Source: Acetobacter estunensis (lineage in GTDB: Bacteria; Pseudomonadota; Alphaproteobacteria; Acetobacterales; Acetobacteraceae). From it: DNA of 64,000 nt. Positions 1-9,276 of the stretch are shown one piece after another. Made by a program: the position numbers and the translations under genes. Under the pieces are notes generated by a model that was given only the letters and a program-made list of their open reading frames with translations, was not told the DNA's origin and searched no databases. The stretch is from NCBI RefSeq assembly GCF_011516945.1, contig NZ_WOTH01000011.1:44021-108020 (forward strand), written 5' to 3'. Every line of letters begins with the position of its first letter. Position 1 is the stretch's first letter.

Positions 1-1168
1 CGTCCAGCGTGCCTTCATGACGCAGCGGCACATAGCAGGCACGGCCGGGAGCGGTCGTTAGCGAGAAACCGACCATCTGGGCGCGCAGCGGGTCGAGTCC
101 GTCCGTTTCCGTGTCCACGGCCACGACGCCGGCTTTTCGCGCCTCATTCACCCATGCCTGCAACGTCTCGGTGCGCGTGACGATTTCATACGGCCCGTAA
201 GGCACGCGGGCAGGCTCTGAGTCGGGTGCGGCCACATTCTCGTTGTTCAGGGCCGCTGCCCGCGCGGCGGCCTGAGCCGTGGCGCGGGCGAGAGGCAGAC
301 CGTCCCCCAGTCCGAAGCGGTGGCGGATTGAGCGGAAGCCCATGCGGTCGAGCCAGTCGCCCAGCACCAGCATGTCCGGCTCCTGCACGGCCAGATCGTT
401 GACGGGCACGGGCAGGGGGATGTCGTTTTTCAGCGTGACCAGTTTGAGCGAGATGCGTGCATCGTCCGCATGTTCGATCAGCGCGTCGCGGCGCTTGGAC
501 GCCTTCATGGACGGGGCGGCATCCAGAACGGCTTCCAGTGAGCCGAATTCGTTCACGAAAGCCGAGGCCGTTTTCGGGCCGATGCCCGGCACGCCCGGTA
601 CGTTGTCGGTGGCGTCCCCCATGAGCGCCTGCACATCGATCACATGATCGGGCGGCACGCCGAACTTGGCTTCTACCTCAGCCGGACCGATGGGTTTCTG
701 CTTGATGGGGTCCATCATTTCCACGCAGGGGCCGACAAGCTGCATCAGGTCCTTGTCGGAAGAGACAATGGTGCAGTGGCCGCCATTGGTGCAGATAGAC
801 TGCGCGTAGCTGGCGATCAGATCGTCCGCTTCGAACCCGTCGAGTTCGATCCCCGGCACACCGAATGCCGCCGTCGCTTCGCGGATCAGCGCGAATTGCG
901 GGCGCAGGTCTTCGGGCACTTCCGGACGATGGGCCTTGTAGCGCGGGTAAATCTCGTTGCGGAACGTAATGCGTCCTGCGTCGAAAATGACAGCCAGATG
1001 CGTGCCGACATGCTCGCGCATCAAGCGCGTGAGCATGTTGCTGAAGCCATAAACCGCGTTGACCGGCACCCCTTCGGGACTGCTCATGGGCGGAAGGGCG
1101 TGAAAGGCCCGGAAGATGAAACCGCTGCCGTCCACCAGGACGAGGTGGGGCGCGCCCGTATCGCTCAT
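1..1168 (-). CDS. polA: DNA polymerase I, N-terminal part (cut by window edge)
   Basis: The minus strand from the ATG at 1168 runs open to the window edge (389 codons). It begins MSDTGAPHLVLVDGSGFIFR, typical of the 5'-3' exonuclease domain that removes RNA primers and damaged strands. Supporting motifs are the acidic stretch ELDGFEADD, the SSDKDL segment and the helix-hairpin-helix-like GIGPKTA. After about residue 330, VVAVDTETDGLDPL marks the DEDD-type 3'-5' exonuclease-like domain. It retains the D-x-E pair, so proofreading may be active. The polymerase domain lies outside the window. The family is about 930 residues long, so about 60% is missing here only because of the window edge. Confidence 0.93.
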   Translation of the reverse strand, partial: MSDTGAPHLVLVDGSGFIFRAFHALPPMSSPEGVPVNAVYGFSNMLTRLMREHVGTHLAVIFDAGRITFRNEIYPRYKAHRPEVPEDLRPQFALIREATAAFGVPGIELDGFEADDLIASYAQSICTNGGHCTIVSSDKDLMQLVGPCVEMMDPIKQKPIGPAEVEAKFGVPPDHVIDVQALMGDATDNVPGVPGIGPKTASAFVNEFGSLEAVLDAAPSMKASKRRDALIEHADDARISLKLVTLKNDIPLPVPVNDLAVQEPDMLVLGDWLDRMGFRSIRHRFGLGDGLPLARATAQAAARAAALNNENVAAPDSEPARVPYGPYEIVTRTETLQAWVNEARKAGVVAVDTETDGLDPLRAQMVGFSLTTAPGRACYVPLRHEGTLD

Positions 1169-1192
1169 GAAGTCAATCGGTCCTTAAAGTGT

Positions 1193-1408
1193 TCAGTGAG
1201 TGGTGTCGGTGGTGGCGTTCGGGTCGAGGACGAACAGGCGTGAGCAGTAGGGGCAGAACGTCTGATGATCGCCGATCTTCAGCCATACCTTGGGATGCCC
1301 GAGCGCACCAAGACCTCCGTCGCACGAAAGCTTGCGCGACTGCACGATGACCGTCTCGACATGACCGAGCTGCGGTTGTGGGGTCGGGTTCGTGGGCTGG
1401 ATGAGCAT
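1193..1408 (-). CDS. CHCC-type zinc-finger protein
   Basis: This 71-residue protein has Cys29, His37, Cys52 and Cys55 in a C-x7-H-x14-C-x2-C arrangement (SCDGG, LGHPKV, TFCPYC). That is the signature of the zf-CHCC family, related to the zinc subunit of mitochondrial complex I (NDUFS6). Bacterial members are short single-domain proteins common in alphaproteobacteria, usually annotated only as zinc-finger domain proteins. It lies just upstream of polA on the same strand with a 24-base gap, so the two may be co-transcribed. A metal-binding role is well supported by the residues; the cellular role is unknown. Confidence 0.85.
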   Translation of the reverse strand: MLIQPTNPTPQPQLGHVETVIVQSRKLSCDGGLGALGHPKVWLKIGDHQTFCPYCSRLFVLDPNATTDTTH

Positions 1409-1501
1409 GGGCGAAATCCTGTCGGCAAGAGAGAGCGCAGGCGTGCGGGCAGGGCCGCCCCGTCTGGCCGGATCAATGCCGCAATGATACGCAGGAATGC
1501 C

Positions 1502-2605
1502 ATGAGTTCAAACCATCCCCACGTCCTTTTGTCCGGCGGGTTGTCCGGTTGGCGGAAAATTGGTGGCGTTGCCGCACTGGCGATGATGGGTCTTCTTGGG
1601 GGATGCGCGCGGGAGCCGGTCATTCCTGTGCCCGTGCGTCATGCCGAGGACGCGCGGCTGGTGCCGCCGGACCGGGTGGTCGTGCTTTCGGATGGCGCGC
1701 GGATTCCGCTGCGTGTCTGGCCGGCTGTGGGCAAGGAGAAAGGTGTCATCCTTGCCCTGCATGGGTTCAACGACAGCCGCGATGCGTGGGAAATCCCGGC
1801 TCCGCGTTTTTCTGCGCAGGGTTATACGCTCGTCGCTCCAGACCTGCGCGGGTTCGGACGGGCGCCGGACCGGAGCCATTGGGCGGGGACTGCGCGGATG
1901 GTGCGCGACGTGCAGGAGGAGTTGACTCTTTTGCACATCGAACATCCGGGTGTGCCCGTGTGGATGATGGGCGAAAGCATGGGCGGGGCGGTGGCCATGC
2001 TGGCGGCGACAGATGCCGCTACGCCGCCGATGGCAGGCGTGATCCTGCTTGCGCCCGCCGTGTGGCATGTGGGACCGGGTGTGGATTTTCCTCTGCGGTT
2101 GATGGCGGCCATTGCACCGGAGGCGCGCGTGAGCGGACGCGAGTTGCCCGTGCATGTTGTGGCGTCCAACAATATCGCAGCTCTGCGCCGCCTCTATTAT
2201 GACCCGTTGACCCTACACACAACGCGACTGGTTGCGCTCCGGGGGCTGATGGATCTGATGAACCGTGCCGCGGCAAGTGCCGGGCAGCAGGTGAAGCCCA
2301 CATTGCTGGTTTATGGAGACCGCGATCAGCTTGTGCCGGAACGGGAGATGATGCCGGTATGGGAGCGTCTGCCGACTTCCGTGCGGCGGGATGTCATCCC
2401 GGGTGGACACCATCTGTTGCTGCGGGAGCGCGACGGCGCGCAGGTGGCGGACGATATTCTGGCATGGATGAAGGATGCGGACGCGCCATTGCCTTCAGGG
2501 GGCGATGTGGCGGCGGGAACATGGACAGCCCTGCATGGGGAAGAACTGGTTTATCCGGAGCCGCTTGCCATCCTGCCCGCACAGATGGATTGGCTGACGC
2601 CGTAA
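1502..2605 (+). CDS. lipoprotein alpha/beta hydrolase (monoacylglycerol lipase-like)
   Basis: A 367-residue alpha/beta hydrolase. An N-terminal hydrophobic helix ends in the lipobox LLGGC, so a lipid-anchored envelope protein is expected. The fold shows an oxyanion-region HGFNDSRDAW, the nucleophile elbow GESMGG (Ser), an acidic residue in YGDRDQLVP and a late histidine in PGGHHLLL, giving a complete Ser-Asp-His triad. The pattern resembles Hydrolase_4 monoacylglycerol lipases and lysophospholipases; the substrate is unknown. The ATG at 1502 follows a GCAGGA site. An in-frame ATG at 1484 is possible, and starts further upstream overlap the zinc-finger gene and add unlikely sequence. It converges on the next gene with 10 bp between the stop codons. 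Confidence 0.82.
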   Translation: MSSNHPHVLLSGGLSGWRKIGGVAALAMMGLLGGCAREPVIPVPVRHAEDARLVPPDRVVVLSDGARIPLRVWPAVGKEKGVILALHGFNDSRDAWEIPAPRFSAQGYTLVAPDLRGFGRAPDRSHWAGTARMVRDVQEELTLLHIEHPGVPVWMMGESMGGAVAMLAATDAATPPMAGVILLAPAVWHVGPGVDFPLRLMAAIAPEARVSGRELPVHVVASNNIAALRRLYYDPLTLHTTRLVALRGLMDLMNRAAASAGQQVKPTLLVYGDRDQLVPEREMMPVWERLPTSVRRDVIPGGHHLLLRERDGAQVADDILAWMKDADAPLPSGGDVAAGTWTALHGEELVYPEPLAILPAQMDWLTP

Positions 2606-2615
2606 TGGCCCGGCA

Positions 2616-4142
2616 TCACGGGCTTACAAACGAATAAGACAGCGTTTGTGGGAGATCGTGCGGGTCGGCGCTGACCTGTTTTGTGAGCACGACTGTATCC
2701 GTGCCATGGAAACCGGTGTCAGGGCGATAACGCATTCCTGCACCTTTAAGGATGGTTCCGTTGCATTTCACGAGCGGTCCCTGAGCGTAATGTGGACGCC
2801 CCTGAGCGGAGGCGGCAAGCATCAGGGTGCCATGGAGAGGTTTCTGCACGAGATGGATTTGCGGGATGTAGCGGGCCACGCAATTTTCATCGGAGGCGGA
2901 ATAGAAAATCGAGACGGTTTTGCCGGTTGGGATGGTGATGGTCTGTTTTTCAGGCGATGGCTGGGGGTACGCCGGGACTGGTCCTCCCTGCCAGACCACG
3001 CGGTTGTCGTAGGCATAGAGGTGGCAGTTGGTCGTGACCTTCTTGCAGGCGGACAGGGCCTGCCCAATGGGATCGACTGTGTGTCCCGTGCCGCCGATGC
3101 TGACGGCATTGTCCCCCACGACAAAAGCGCGTGGAAGGTCCTGTTGCAGGAACTTGCGATAACCGTTCCGTAGAGTGTCGCTGTGGACCGGCAGCCGACT
3201 GATATCGTTGAGTGCCGCGTAGCCCGAGGCGGGAGGTGCCATAAGCGGGAGATAGGACGGCATTATAATCTGGCTGGGTAGGCCTACGGACTTCAGAAGG
3301 CTGTCCGCCTGCGCCATCCATGGTGTGAGACCATCCGGATCGTCCAGCATGGCGTGGGCGTCATTGAGAAAAGGCGGCACATCCACCAGTCGGGCATTTG
3401 GATTGCCTTCGTGATAGGCCGCAAACATGCTTTTCCATAGAGATGTGGGGGCCAGTGAGTCGTTGTCTCCCTGAACCCACAGAGTAGGGAGGGATGAGGC
3501 TTCTCCAAACTCCCGCGCTCCTGAGAGCAGGCTCGCGTTATCGTTGCGGCAGGCTGAACTGTGCATCAGTGGGAAGAACAGCAACTGCGCCTTTGTTCCG
3601 GGCAGCGGAGCCGTACCCATGGCCATTTGGGTCCATCCGCCAAAGCTCATGCCTGCCGTGACGATGTGGGCCGGATCCATGCCGGGTAATTGTGCGACGG
3701 CTTCTGCCACGGCACGGATGTCACGGGCGTTGTCCTGCGCCGTTTGCGCAAAGTCGCAGCCATGTCCGATGAGTTCTCCTTCCGATTCCGCAAAGCCGCG
3801 CAGCATGGGGCGGAGAACGGCGTAGCCGCGTGCAAGGAAATAACCGGCAAGGTAGCTGTAACCATCCCGCTTGCCGCGATGAGTTCTGGAAATGGCCGTA
3901 GCACCCCCACTGACGACGGCAAGAGGATGCGGTGGCGGTGTGCGAGGTAGCAGGAGTGTGGCTTCGAGAATTGTGCCATCGGCTGCGGGAAGGCGGAAAA
4001 CCTGCTCATCCACCACCGCGTTCTGTCCGGGGATAGTGCCGACATGCGTGGAGACGGGGGCGGGTGGCACCGCCCATAGCGGCGTCATGATGGACAGGCC
4101 GAGGGCCAGAGCGGCTCCGCCGTGAAGGATGTCCCGGCGCAT
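2616..4142 (-). CDS. secreted alpha/beta hydrolase of the dienelactone hydrolase/peptidase S9 type
   Basis: A 508-residue protein with a signal peptide (residues 1-24, ending LWA before VPPAPVS). A hydrolase core follows: strand VVSGGA, a cap with RGYAVLRPMLRGF, nucleophile elbow AGMSFGGW (Ser), acidic loop WVQGDNDSLAP and a histidine in LNDAHAML. The C-terminal 150 residues contain repeated beta-type segments, with CVARYIPQIHLVQKPLHGTL and a late HGTDTV, resembling an added beta domain; its function is not recognised. The start at 4142 has AGGAG 10 bases upstream; an in-frame ATG at 4166 is the alternative. It is unlike the lipoprotein hydrolase next door in sequence. Confidence 0.75.
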   Translation of the reverse strand: MRRDILHGGAALALGLSIMTPLWAVPPAPVSTHVGTIPGQNAVVDEQVFRLPAADGTILEATLLLPRTPPPHPLAVVSGGATAISRTHRGKRDGYSYLAGYFLARGYAVLRPMLRGFAESEGELIGHGCDFAQTAQDNARDIRAVAEAVAQLPGMDPAHIVTAGMSFGGWTQMAMGTAPLPGTKAQLLFFPLMHSSACRNDNASLLSGAREFGEASSLPTLWVQGDNDSLAPTSLWKSMFAAYHEGNPNARLVDVPPFLNDAHAMLDDPDGLTPWMAQADSLLKSVGLPSQIIMPSYLPLMAPPASGYAALNDISRLPVHSDTLRNGYRKFLQQDLPRAFVVGDNAVSIGGTGHTVDPIGQALSACKKVTTNCHLYAYDNRVVWQGGPVPAYPQPSPEKQTITIPTGKTVSIFYSASDENCVARYIPQIHLVQKPLHGTLMLAASAQGRPHYAQGPLVKCNGTILKGAGMRYRPDTGFHGTDTVVLTKQVSADPHDLPQTLSYSFVSP

Positions 4143-4322
4143 GTTCCACATTCTCCTCTTTCTCATGCCGCAAAGCATAGAGCGCCAATGGTTGAAAGAA
4201 TGAGAAGTCGTGTTTTTCTGCACGACATACCGCTGATGACGGAGCTGTGATAGGCAGGCGGAACGAGGCGAACCGCAAGATGGTTTCGCCTTTGTTATAG
4301 CGAGAACAGGAAAGGGCGGCAC

Positions 4323-4697
4323 ATGGACATGCAGGTGATCGACCAGAGTTTTGGCCAGTTGCAGGCACAGGCACAGCAGACCGTGCAGGCACTTCAGACA
4401 CTGGGCAACAAGTTGCAGGCGGCGGCAAACGGTGGCGATGCGCAGGCGCGTGAATGGTTGCTGGACCTCAAGGAAGTGGCGCTGTCCTTTCAGGGTGAAC
4501 AGCAGCAGGTGACAGCGCTGTTGCAGGGGCTGCACGCTGGAATGAGCAACGCGCCACAGCAGGAGGCTGCGGCACCTGCTCCTGCCGCACCCGCTGGTGG
4601 GTTTTTCGGTAATCTGCTCAACTCAAGCTTCGGTCAGGCCATGGAGACCGGCGCGGGATTTGGGATCGGGGACGATCTGATCCACAAAATCTTCTGA
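4323..4697 (+). CDS. hypothetical protein with glutamine-rich helix and glycine-rich tail
   Basis: A 124-residue protein, not recognised. Residues 1-80 are Gln/Ala/Leu-rich and should form long amphipathic helices (MDMQVIDQSFGQLQAQAQQ). An Ala-Pro linker follows, then a short hydrophobic glycine-containing tail (GGFFGNLLNSSFGQ to FGIGDDLIHKIF). There is no signal peptide. The start follows AGGAAAGGG. It has its own 5' region and ends 6 bases before a strong bidirectional terminator, so it is probably a single-gene unit. The tail recalls short membrane-associating or secreted-substrate segments, but that is only a resemblance. Confidence 0.7.
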   Translation: MDMQVIDQSFGQLQAQAQQTVQALQTLGNKLQAAANGGDAQAREWLLDLKEVALSFQGEQQQVTALLQGLHAGMSNAPQQEAAAPAPAAPAGGFFGNLLNSSFGQAMETGAGFGIGDDLIHKIF

Positions 4698-4702
4698 TCC
4701 GG

Positions 4703-4734
4703 TCCTCCTGTCCGGTGGGTGCCGGACAGGAGGA
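4703..4734. terminator. bidirectional intrinsic terminator
   Basis: A perfect 13-bp stem (TCCTCCTGTCCGG with its complement) closes a 6-base loop (tgggtg). It sits between two convergent genes, 6 bases after one stop and 11 bases before the other. Confidence 0.8.
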
Positions 4735-4744
4735 GATGGGTCGT

Positions 4745-6640
4745 TCAGTTCGCGTCCGTTTTTGGGCGTGTCTCGACGGACAGTGCGAGGACAAGAGCGG
4801 CTACCCAGCCGAGAATGGTCCATCCCAGAAAGAAATTGACCAGAAACACCGTGAGCTTGCGCGGAGTATTGCGCAGACAGGCCACGAAAAACGGCACGAG
4901 ATAGATGCCTGTGCCGATTGCCAGAATAAACAGCGCGAAACCGACGCTCATGCCCAGAAGGGTGTGGCTTGTCGTGGCGGAAGCAACGCTTGCTTCAGTT
5001 TCCGGTGCCGTGGGACTGGCGGTTTCAGTGGGCGATATCGTGCTGGCTGCCGGAGTGGAAGGCGCGGGCAGCAGAGCCTGCGCATCGGCGTCCGAGAGGA
5101 AAGCGGTGTCCTCAGGGCGGCCGGTGTCTTTTTTCCACGCAAGAATCGCAGCCCGTGTGGACTCTCCATATACGCCGTCAGCAGGTGAAACTTTTGGCAG
5201 GTAGCCAAGTTGCATCAGGCGGGTTTGCAGGGCGATATGCCGGTCGAGCGGGCGTAGGGATTCCTCAAGTGCAGCTCCGGACAGACGGGCGCGGTATGTC
5301 TGTGTCAGACGATCCATGCCTTCGATGTAGCAGGCCGCGCCATTGGGCGGCAGGCTCTGGTCGTCCGCACCGGGGATGGGAAGGCCGCATTCGCGGTCAA
5401 GATCGTTCTCGGCTGTGATGACCTCCTGCTTTAGCGTTTTCCATCCATCGGGGCCGACAGTCTGACGCAGTGCGTAATAGACCTGATCGAACTGGAGTTC
5501 GTGCTGTGCCGCATCGCTGTTGGCGCACAGCATGGCGGCGACGCCGTTCTTTTTCGGCAGGTTCAGACAGGAAAAATCGGGACGGTACCATGTCGCGGCG
5601 CGGATGGCGGCCTCGGCATCCGGTGCCACCTTCAGCATTTCGTCGCCTGTGACATAGCTCCGCGAGACGAGAAAGCCGGCCAGCCCTTGCGGAAAAGGAA
5701 GCGGCGCCCGCTCGTCCTGTGTGCACAGCGCATCCTGTCGCCCTATCAGTGTGCAGAGCGAGACCGAAAAGGCCGGATCTTCCTCATGGGACTGATGGGC
5801 TTTCATGTAGTCCCATGCTTGCGAAAGTTGTCCCAGTTCGGCTTTTGTCGCCACATAGTAAGCGAGAAAACCATTGGGCTCGTTGCCGCTCTGCTCTTTC
5901 TGCCAGAAACCTTCGTTGCGCTTGAGATCGGTTTCCAGCCACGGGCGTGAGGCCGCGTCGCGCGTGACGTCGATCAGGCGACCACCGCTGTAACGGTAGA
6001 TTATGGCTGGTGGCCATGAGCCGGCGTGGGAGGCAAAGACGTAGAGAAAGCTCTCGTCCTGCGTGACGATTTCCGGCGTGCCGTCACCGTCCACATCGGT
6101 GAACAGCGGTGGACCTTCACCGCTCAGTTCTGGTGTTGCTGTGTGCGTCCAGTTCGCGCCCTCGGGCGTGCGACCGAGAATGGAGAGCAGGGTGCAGCAA
6201 TGCGCGCCTCCAGTGAAGACCGAGACGATGGCCTGTGGGAGAGCGGCTTTTGCATCCAGTCTGCGCAGGTCAAGCTGGAGATCGCGCGCGTCCGAACCGT
6301 CTGCGCTGTAGGGGGTGAGGCGAATCTCGTAAGGGGTGGAGGCCGGGTGTGTCGTGTCTTCCAGCCGCAGCACCGCCATACGGCACGCTCCACGTCGGGA
6401 GCTGTCGCCTTCATCCAGTAGGGTTTCGCCTTGGCAGTCGGGAAGCTGCCTGAGGTCGATGCTGGCTTTCAGTCCTGATGCCGCGACATCGAGATATGTG
6501 CGGTCTCCGATCTCGCCATGCGCCAGAGGAGGCACGCTTTGATCTGTCTGTGCCATGACGGGTGAAATGCCGAAAAGCAGGGCACAGGCCATGCCAAGAG
6601 AGATCGAAAACAGGGGTCTCGGGGGAGCGCCACGCAGCAT
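4745..6640 (-). CDS. secreted multidomain protein: LprI-like region, peptidoglycan-binding domain, superinfection-immunity-like membrane tail
   Basis: A 631-residue protein. A signal peptide (1-30, ending VMAQ) is followed by a region with a FG-GAP/EF-like acidic loop, FTDVDGDGTPEIV, near residue 180. A cysteine-containing LprI/DUF1311-like helical region covers about 400-465 (ENDLDRECGLP, YRARLSGAALEE). A PG_binding_1 motif follows at about 470-515 (LMQLGYLPKVSPADGVYGE). After a Ser/Thr/Pro linker there are two membrane helices with LVNFFLGWTILGWVAALVLA, the hallmark of the Imm_superinfect (T4 Imm-like) family. It is probably anchored in the inner membrane with the body in the periplasm. The LprI and peptidoglycan-binding core recurs in the protein at 48131-49090. 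The SD is GAGGA, 11 bases upstream. Confidence 0.75.
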   Translation of the reverse strand: MLRGAPPRPLFSISLGMACALLFGISPVMAQTDQSVPPLAHGEIGDRTYLDVAASGLKASIDLRQLPDCQGETLLDEGDSSRRGACRMAVLRLEDTTHPASTPYEIRLTPYSADGSDARDLQLDLRRLDAKAALPQAIVSVFTGGAHCCTLLSILGRTPEGANWTHTATPELSGEGPPLFTDVDGDGTPEIVTQDESFLYVFASHAGSWPPAIIYRYSGGRLIDVTRDAASRPWLETDLKRNEGFWQKEQSGNEPNGFLAYYVATKAELGQLSQAWDYMKAHQSHEEDPAFSVSLCTLIGRQDALCTQDERAPLPFPQGLAGFLVSRSYVTGDEMLKVAPDAEAAIRAATWYRPDFSCLNLPKKNGVAAMLCANSDAAQHELQFDQVYYALRQTVGPDGWKTLKQEVITAENDLDRECGLPIPGADDQSLPPNGAACYIEGMDRLTQTYRARLSGAALEESLRPLDRHIALQTRLMQLGYLPKVSPADGVYGESTRAAILAWKKDTGRPEDTAFLSDADAQALLPAPSTPAASTISPTETASPTAPETEASVASATTSHTLLGMSVGFALFILAIGTGIYLVPFFVACLRNTPRKLTVFLVNFFLGWTILGWVAALVLALSVETRPKTDAN

Positions 6641-6740
6641 CAGGCAGGTTTCCTCTGTGTTTTCCGCAGGCTAGCCCAAAGGAGCGGGGATTGTCATGCG
6701 CAGGGGAAACGCGAAAGGAGTGTGGCGGTTGCAAGAACGA

Positions 6741-6770
6741 CAGGCTCCGTTCCTGATGGAGCGGAGCCTG
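6741..6770 (-). terminator. hairpin terminator of the sulfur gene block
   Basis: A 13-bp stem with one G-U pair (CAGGCTCCGTTCC, loop tgat, GGAGCGGAGCCTG). It lies 29 bases beyond the sbp stop on the minus strand. The T-tract is weak. Confidence 0.6.
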
Positions 6771-6798
6771 AAGGCCATGGTGTAGAAGGATGTGGAGA

Positions 6799-7827
6799 TC
6801 AGCTTTTGTAGAGCTGATCGAAAATTCCGCCATCGGCGAAGTGTTTTTTCTGAACGGTCTGCCAGCCGCCGAGACTGGCGATGTCGAATGTGTTCACCTT
6901 GGGAAACACGGAGGCGTGGGCGGCCAGCACGCCAGCATCGACGGGGCGGAAATAGTGCTTCGCGCCGACAGCCTGTGCTGCAGGTGCGAAGAGGAACTGC
7001 GTATAGGCCGTGGCGATGGCCTCCGTGCCGTGGGCTTTCACATTCTTGTCCACGATGGAAACCGGTGGTTCGGCAAGAATGCTCAGTGAAGGCACGACAA
7101 TGTCGAACTCGTTTGCGCCGATGTCATTGATGGCCATGAGTGCTTCGTTTTCCCATGCCAGCAGAACGTCGCCCAAATGCCTCTGCACGAAAGAGTTGGT
7201 GGCACCGCGCGCGCCCGTATCCAGAACGGGAACGTGTTGGAAAAGGGATTTGAGATAGTCCTTGGCAGCGTCTTCGGAGTTGCCATGTGCTTTCAAAGCC
7301 CAGCCCCATGCCGCGAGATAGTTCCAGCGCGCACCTCCGGATGTTTTTGGATTGGGTGTGATGAGTGAAACATCGTCGCGGATCAGATCCGGCCAGTCAT
7401 GGATATTTTTCGGGTTGCCCTTGCGGACGAGGAAGACGATCGTGCTGGTGAACGGCGTGGAATTGTGTGGAAGTCGGCTCTGCCAGTCCGTCGCGACAAG
7501 CCCGTGCTGGGCAAGGATGTCGATGTCGTAGGCCAAGCCCAGCGTCACCACGTCGGCAGGTGCGCCTTCCAGAACGGAGCGGGCCTGAGCGCCGGAACCG
7601 CCGTGAGAGGTGCGAACCAGCACACGGTCTTCGGCATGGTCCTTCGCCCATGTGGCCGGAAAAAGCCTGTCGATCTCGGCATAGAGTTCGCGTGTCGGGT
7701 CATAGGACACGTTGAACAGGTTGTAGCTTGCAGCCTGTGCCGCGCGAGCGCCGAGAAGGGTAGCCACGCCTGCGGCGGCGCTGCCTTTGAGAAGGCTGCG
7801 GCGGCTGAAGGTAAAATCATTCGTCAT
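6799..7827 (-). CDS. sbp: sulfate ABC transporter periplasmic substrate-binding protein
   Basis: A 342-residue solute-binding protein of the Sbp/CysP family, which delivers sulfate or thiosulfate to a CysTWA importer. The N-terminus has a twin-arginine signal (SRRSLLKGSAAAG) with cleavage near ARAAQA. Family segments are LFNVSYDPTRELY, SHGGSGAQARSVLEGAPADVV, NPKTSGGARWNYLAAWGWA, DTGARGATNSFVQRHLGDVLLAWENEA and the C-terminal FPKVNTF. The start at 7827 is the first one to give a clean Tat signal; upstream codons are not protein-like. It is the last gene before a terminator in a block with cysE and a porin. No cysTWA genes are in the window. Confidence 0.93.
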   Translation of the reverse strand: MTNDFTFSRRSLLKGSAAAGVATLLGARAAQAASYNLFNVSYDPTRELYAEIDRLFPATWAKDHAEDRVLVRTSHGGSGAQARSVLEGAPADVVTLGLAYDIDILAQHGLVATDWQSRLPHNSTPFTSTIVFLVRKGNPKNIHDWPDLIRDDVSLITPNPKTSGGARWNYLAAWGWALKAHGNSEDAAKDYLKSLFQHVPVLDTGARGATNSFVQRHLGDVLLAWENEALMAINDIGANEFDIVVPSLSILAEPPVSIVDKNVKAHGTEAIATAYTQFLFAPAAQAVGAKHYFRPVDAGVLAAHASVFPKVNTFDIASLGGWQTVQKKHFADGGIFDQLYKS

Positions 7828-7852
7828 ATCGAAAGTCCTTGTTCCTGCGCGA

Positions 7853-9276
7853 TCAGAATGAAGCCTGCGCGCGCGCCACGATGGCGTTGCCACTGCGTCC
7901 GAAGAGATTGACGTTGCCGGACACGCCTTTTGAGCGGGAGACGATGTAATGGGCGTAATCCACCATGAACTTGATGTGCTGGTTGGGATACCAGTTGAAG
8001 CCACCCTGCCAGACGGTCTGCTGATTGCCGTTGATGCCGGTCCCGCCCTGACCTGCAGAACTGTAGAGATCCGTCACGCTCCAGCGTCCACTGACTTCCA
8101 GCGCACGGCAAGTTGCGGTCCAGCCGCCCAGATCTGGGACACATTGGTGAGCGCACCGGAGGTGAGCAGGGACGTCTCGCCCAGTGGTATTTCCATGTTG
8201 TCGCTGAATGTATACTGACGACCTTTGGAGTTTTCGTTGACCTTGAAGGCAGCGGTCGCGCCCGCACCGACATGCACGTCGATGTCCTTGCTCAGATAAG
8301 GACGGCCGGCAACGCGGGCGACGCCACCCGTCTGGCTGTCGGTGATGGTGGTGTCCTTGTTGCGATCACCGAATTTCTGGCCTGTGAAATAGGCAGCGGC
8401 CAGCCAGCGTTTTTCCCAATGTTCGCCGCCGACGCTGAAGCGGGCGACACCGCCTGCGATATTGCGCACCAGATCGACGATGGTGGGGCGCTCAAGGAAC
8501 TCGAACGCACCCGAGCGCTCGGCACTTTCCTCTTCCATGCGCGGCTGGAAATAGCCGACTGTGAGAGTGGTGTTGCGCAGGCCAGTGTAGTTCAGGTTGG
8601 CTTCGAACAGCCCCACCGTGCCGTCAACTGAACTGGAGCCGAAATCCGGCGTCACGTTCACGACCCAGTCTTTGTAGCGCCAGGTCAGGTAGAGACGAAG
8701 GCGACGCGCGTTCTCGGTAAACTTGTTGAAGGTTCCAGCACCTTCGCCATGTTTCGGACCGGCGCCGAGAAAGCCGCCGAAATCCTCCTGAGCGAGCAGA
8801 CCGATGGAAAACGCATAAGCCTTGTCTTCGGAAGCGATGGTGGGGCGTCCTTTGGGAAAGCCGATCTGGATGCCGCCGATCTGCATCGTCTCATCCTTGG
8901 CGCTGGCCGCTTTGAAATCCGCCCATGATTGTACGGGGCCTTCTGAGAGGGCCATGCGACTGTCAGCGGGCGCGCGTGGTCCGGTCGGACGAGGGGCGGC
9001 CTGCGAGAAGACGGGCCGCGGCTCCTCCGGTCCCGCAGAGGCGAGACGTGTGCCATGTGATGTGCGTGCGTGACGTGCGGCGGTCTGTTGCTGAACCTCC
9101 ACATGCTGACTACGAAGTTCACGCTTCATGGCCATCATTTCCTGTCGCATGGCGGCCATTTCGCGCCTTAGTTCCAGCACTTCCGGATCGGGTGCACGCG
9201 CTAGAAGCTGCTGCGGAAAAGCAAGAGCCATCAATGGCGTGGCAAGAGCGAGAGTCTGGCGGAGAGGGAATCGCAT
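7853..9276 (-). pseudogene. phosphate-selective-type porin (OprO/P family), frameshifted near its C-terminus
   Basis: The first frame (9276-8074) encodes a signal peptide (residues 1-23), a coiled coil (EVLELRREMAAMRQEMMAM) and most of a Porin_O_P beta barrel (VTPDFGSSSVDGTVGL, LTVGYFQPRMEEES). It stops after AVRWKSVDAGA. The rest of the barrel continues in another frame, LEVSGRWSVTDLYSSAGQGG to the final RAQASF, ending in the aromatic residue expected of a barrel's last strand. The two parts give one natural porin if about 10 bp are restored near 8098. It sits between cysE and sbp, so a sulfur-starvation porin is likely. ATG 9276 is chosen for its signal peptide; 9294 and 9402 are alternatives. 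Confidence 0.8.

Noticed and set aside
279..1243. Two plus-strand ORFs (122 and 199 residues) over the first kilobase
   Set aside because: They lie antisense to the clear polA reading frame and have no recognisable domains.
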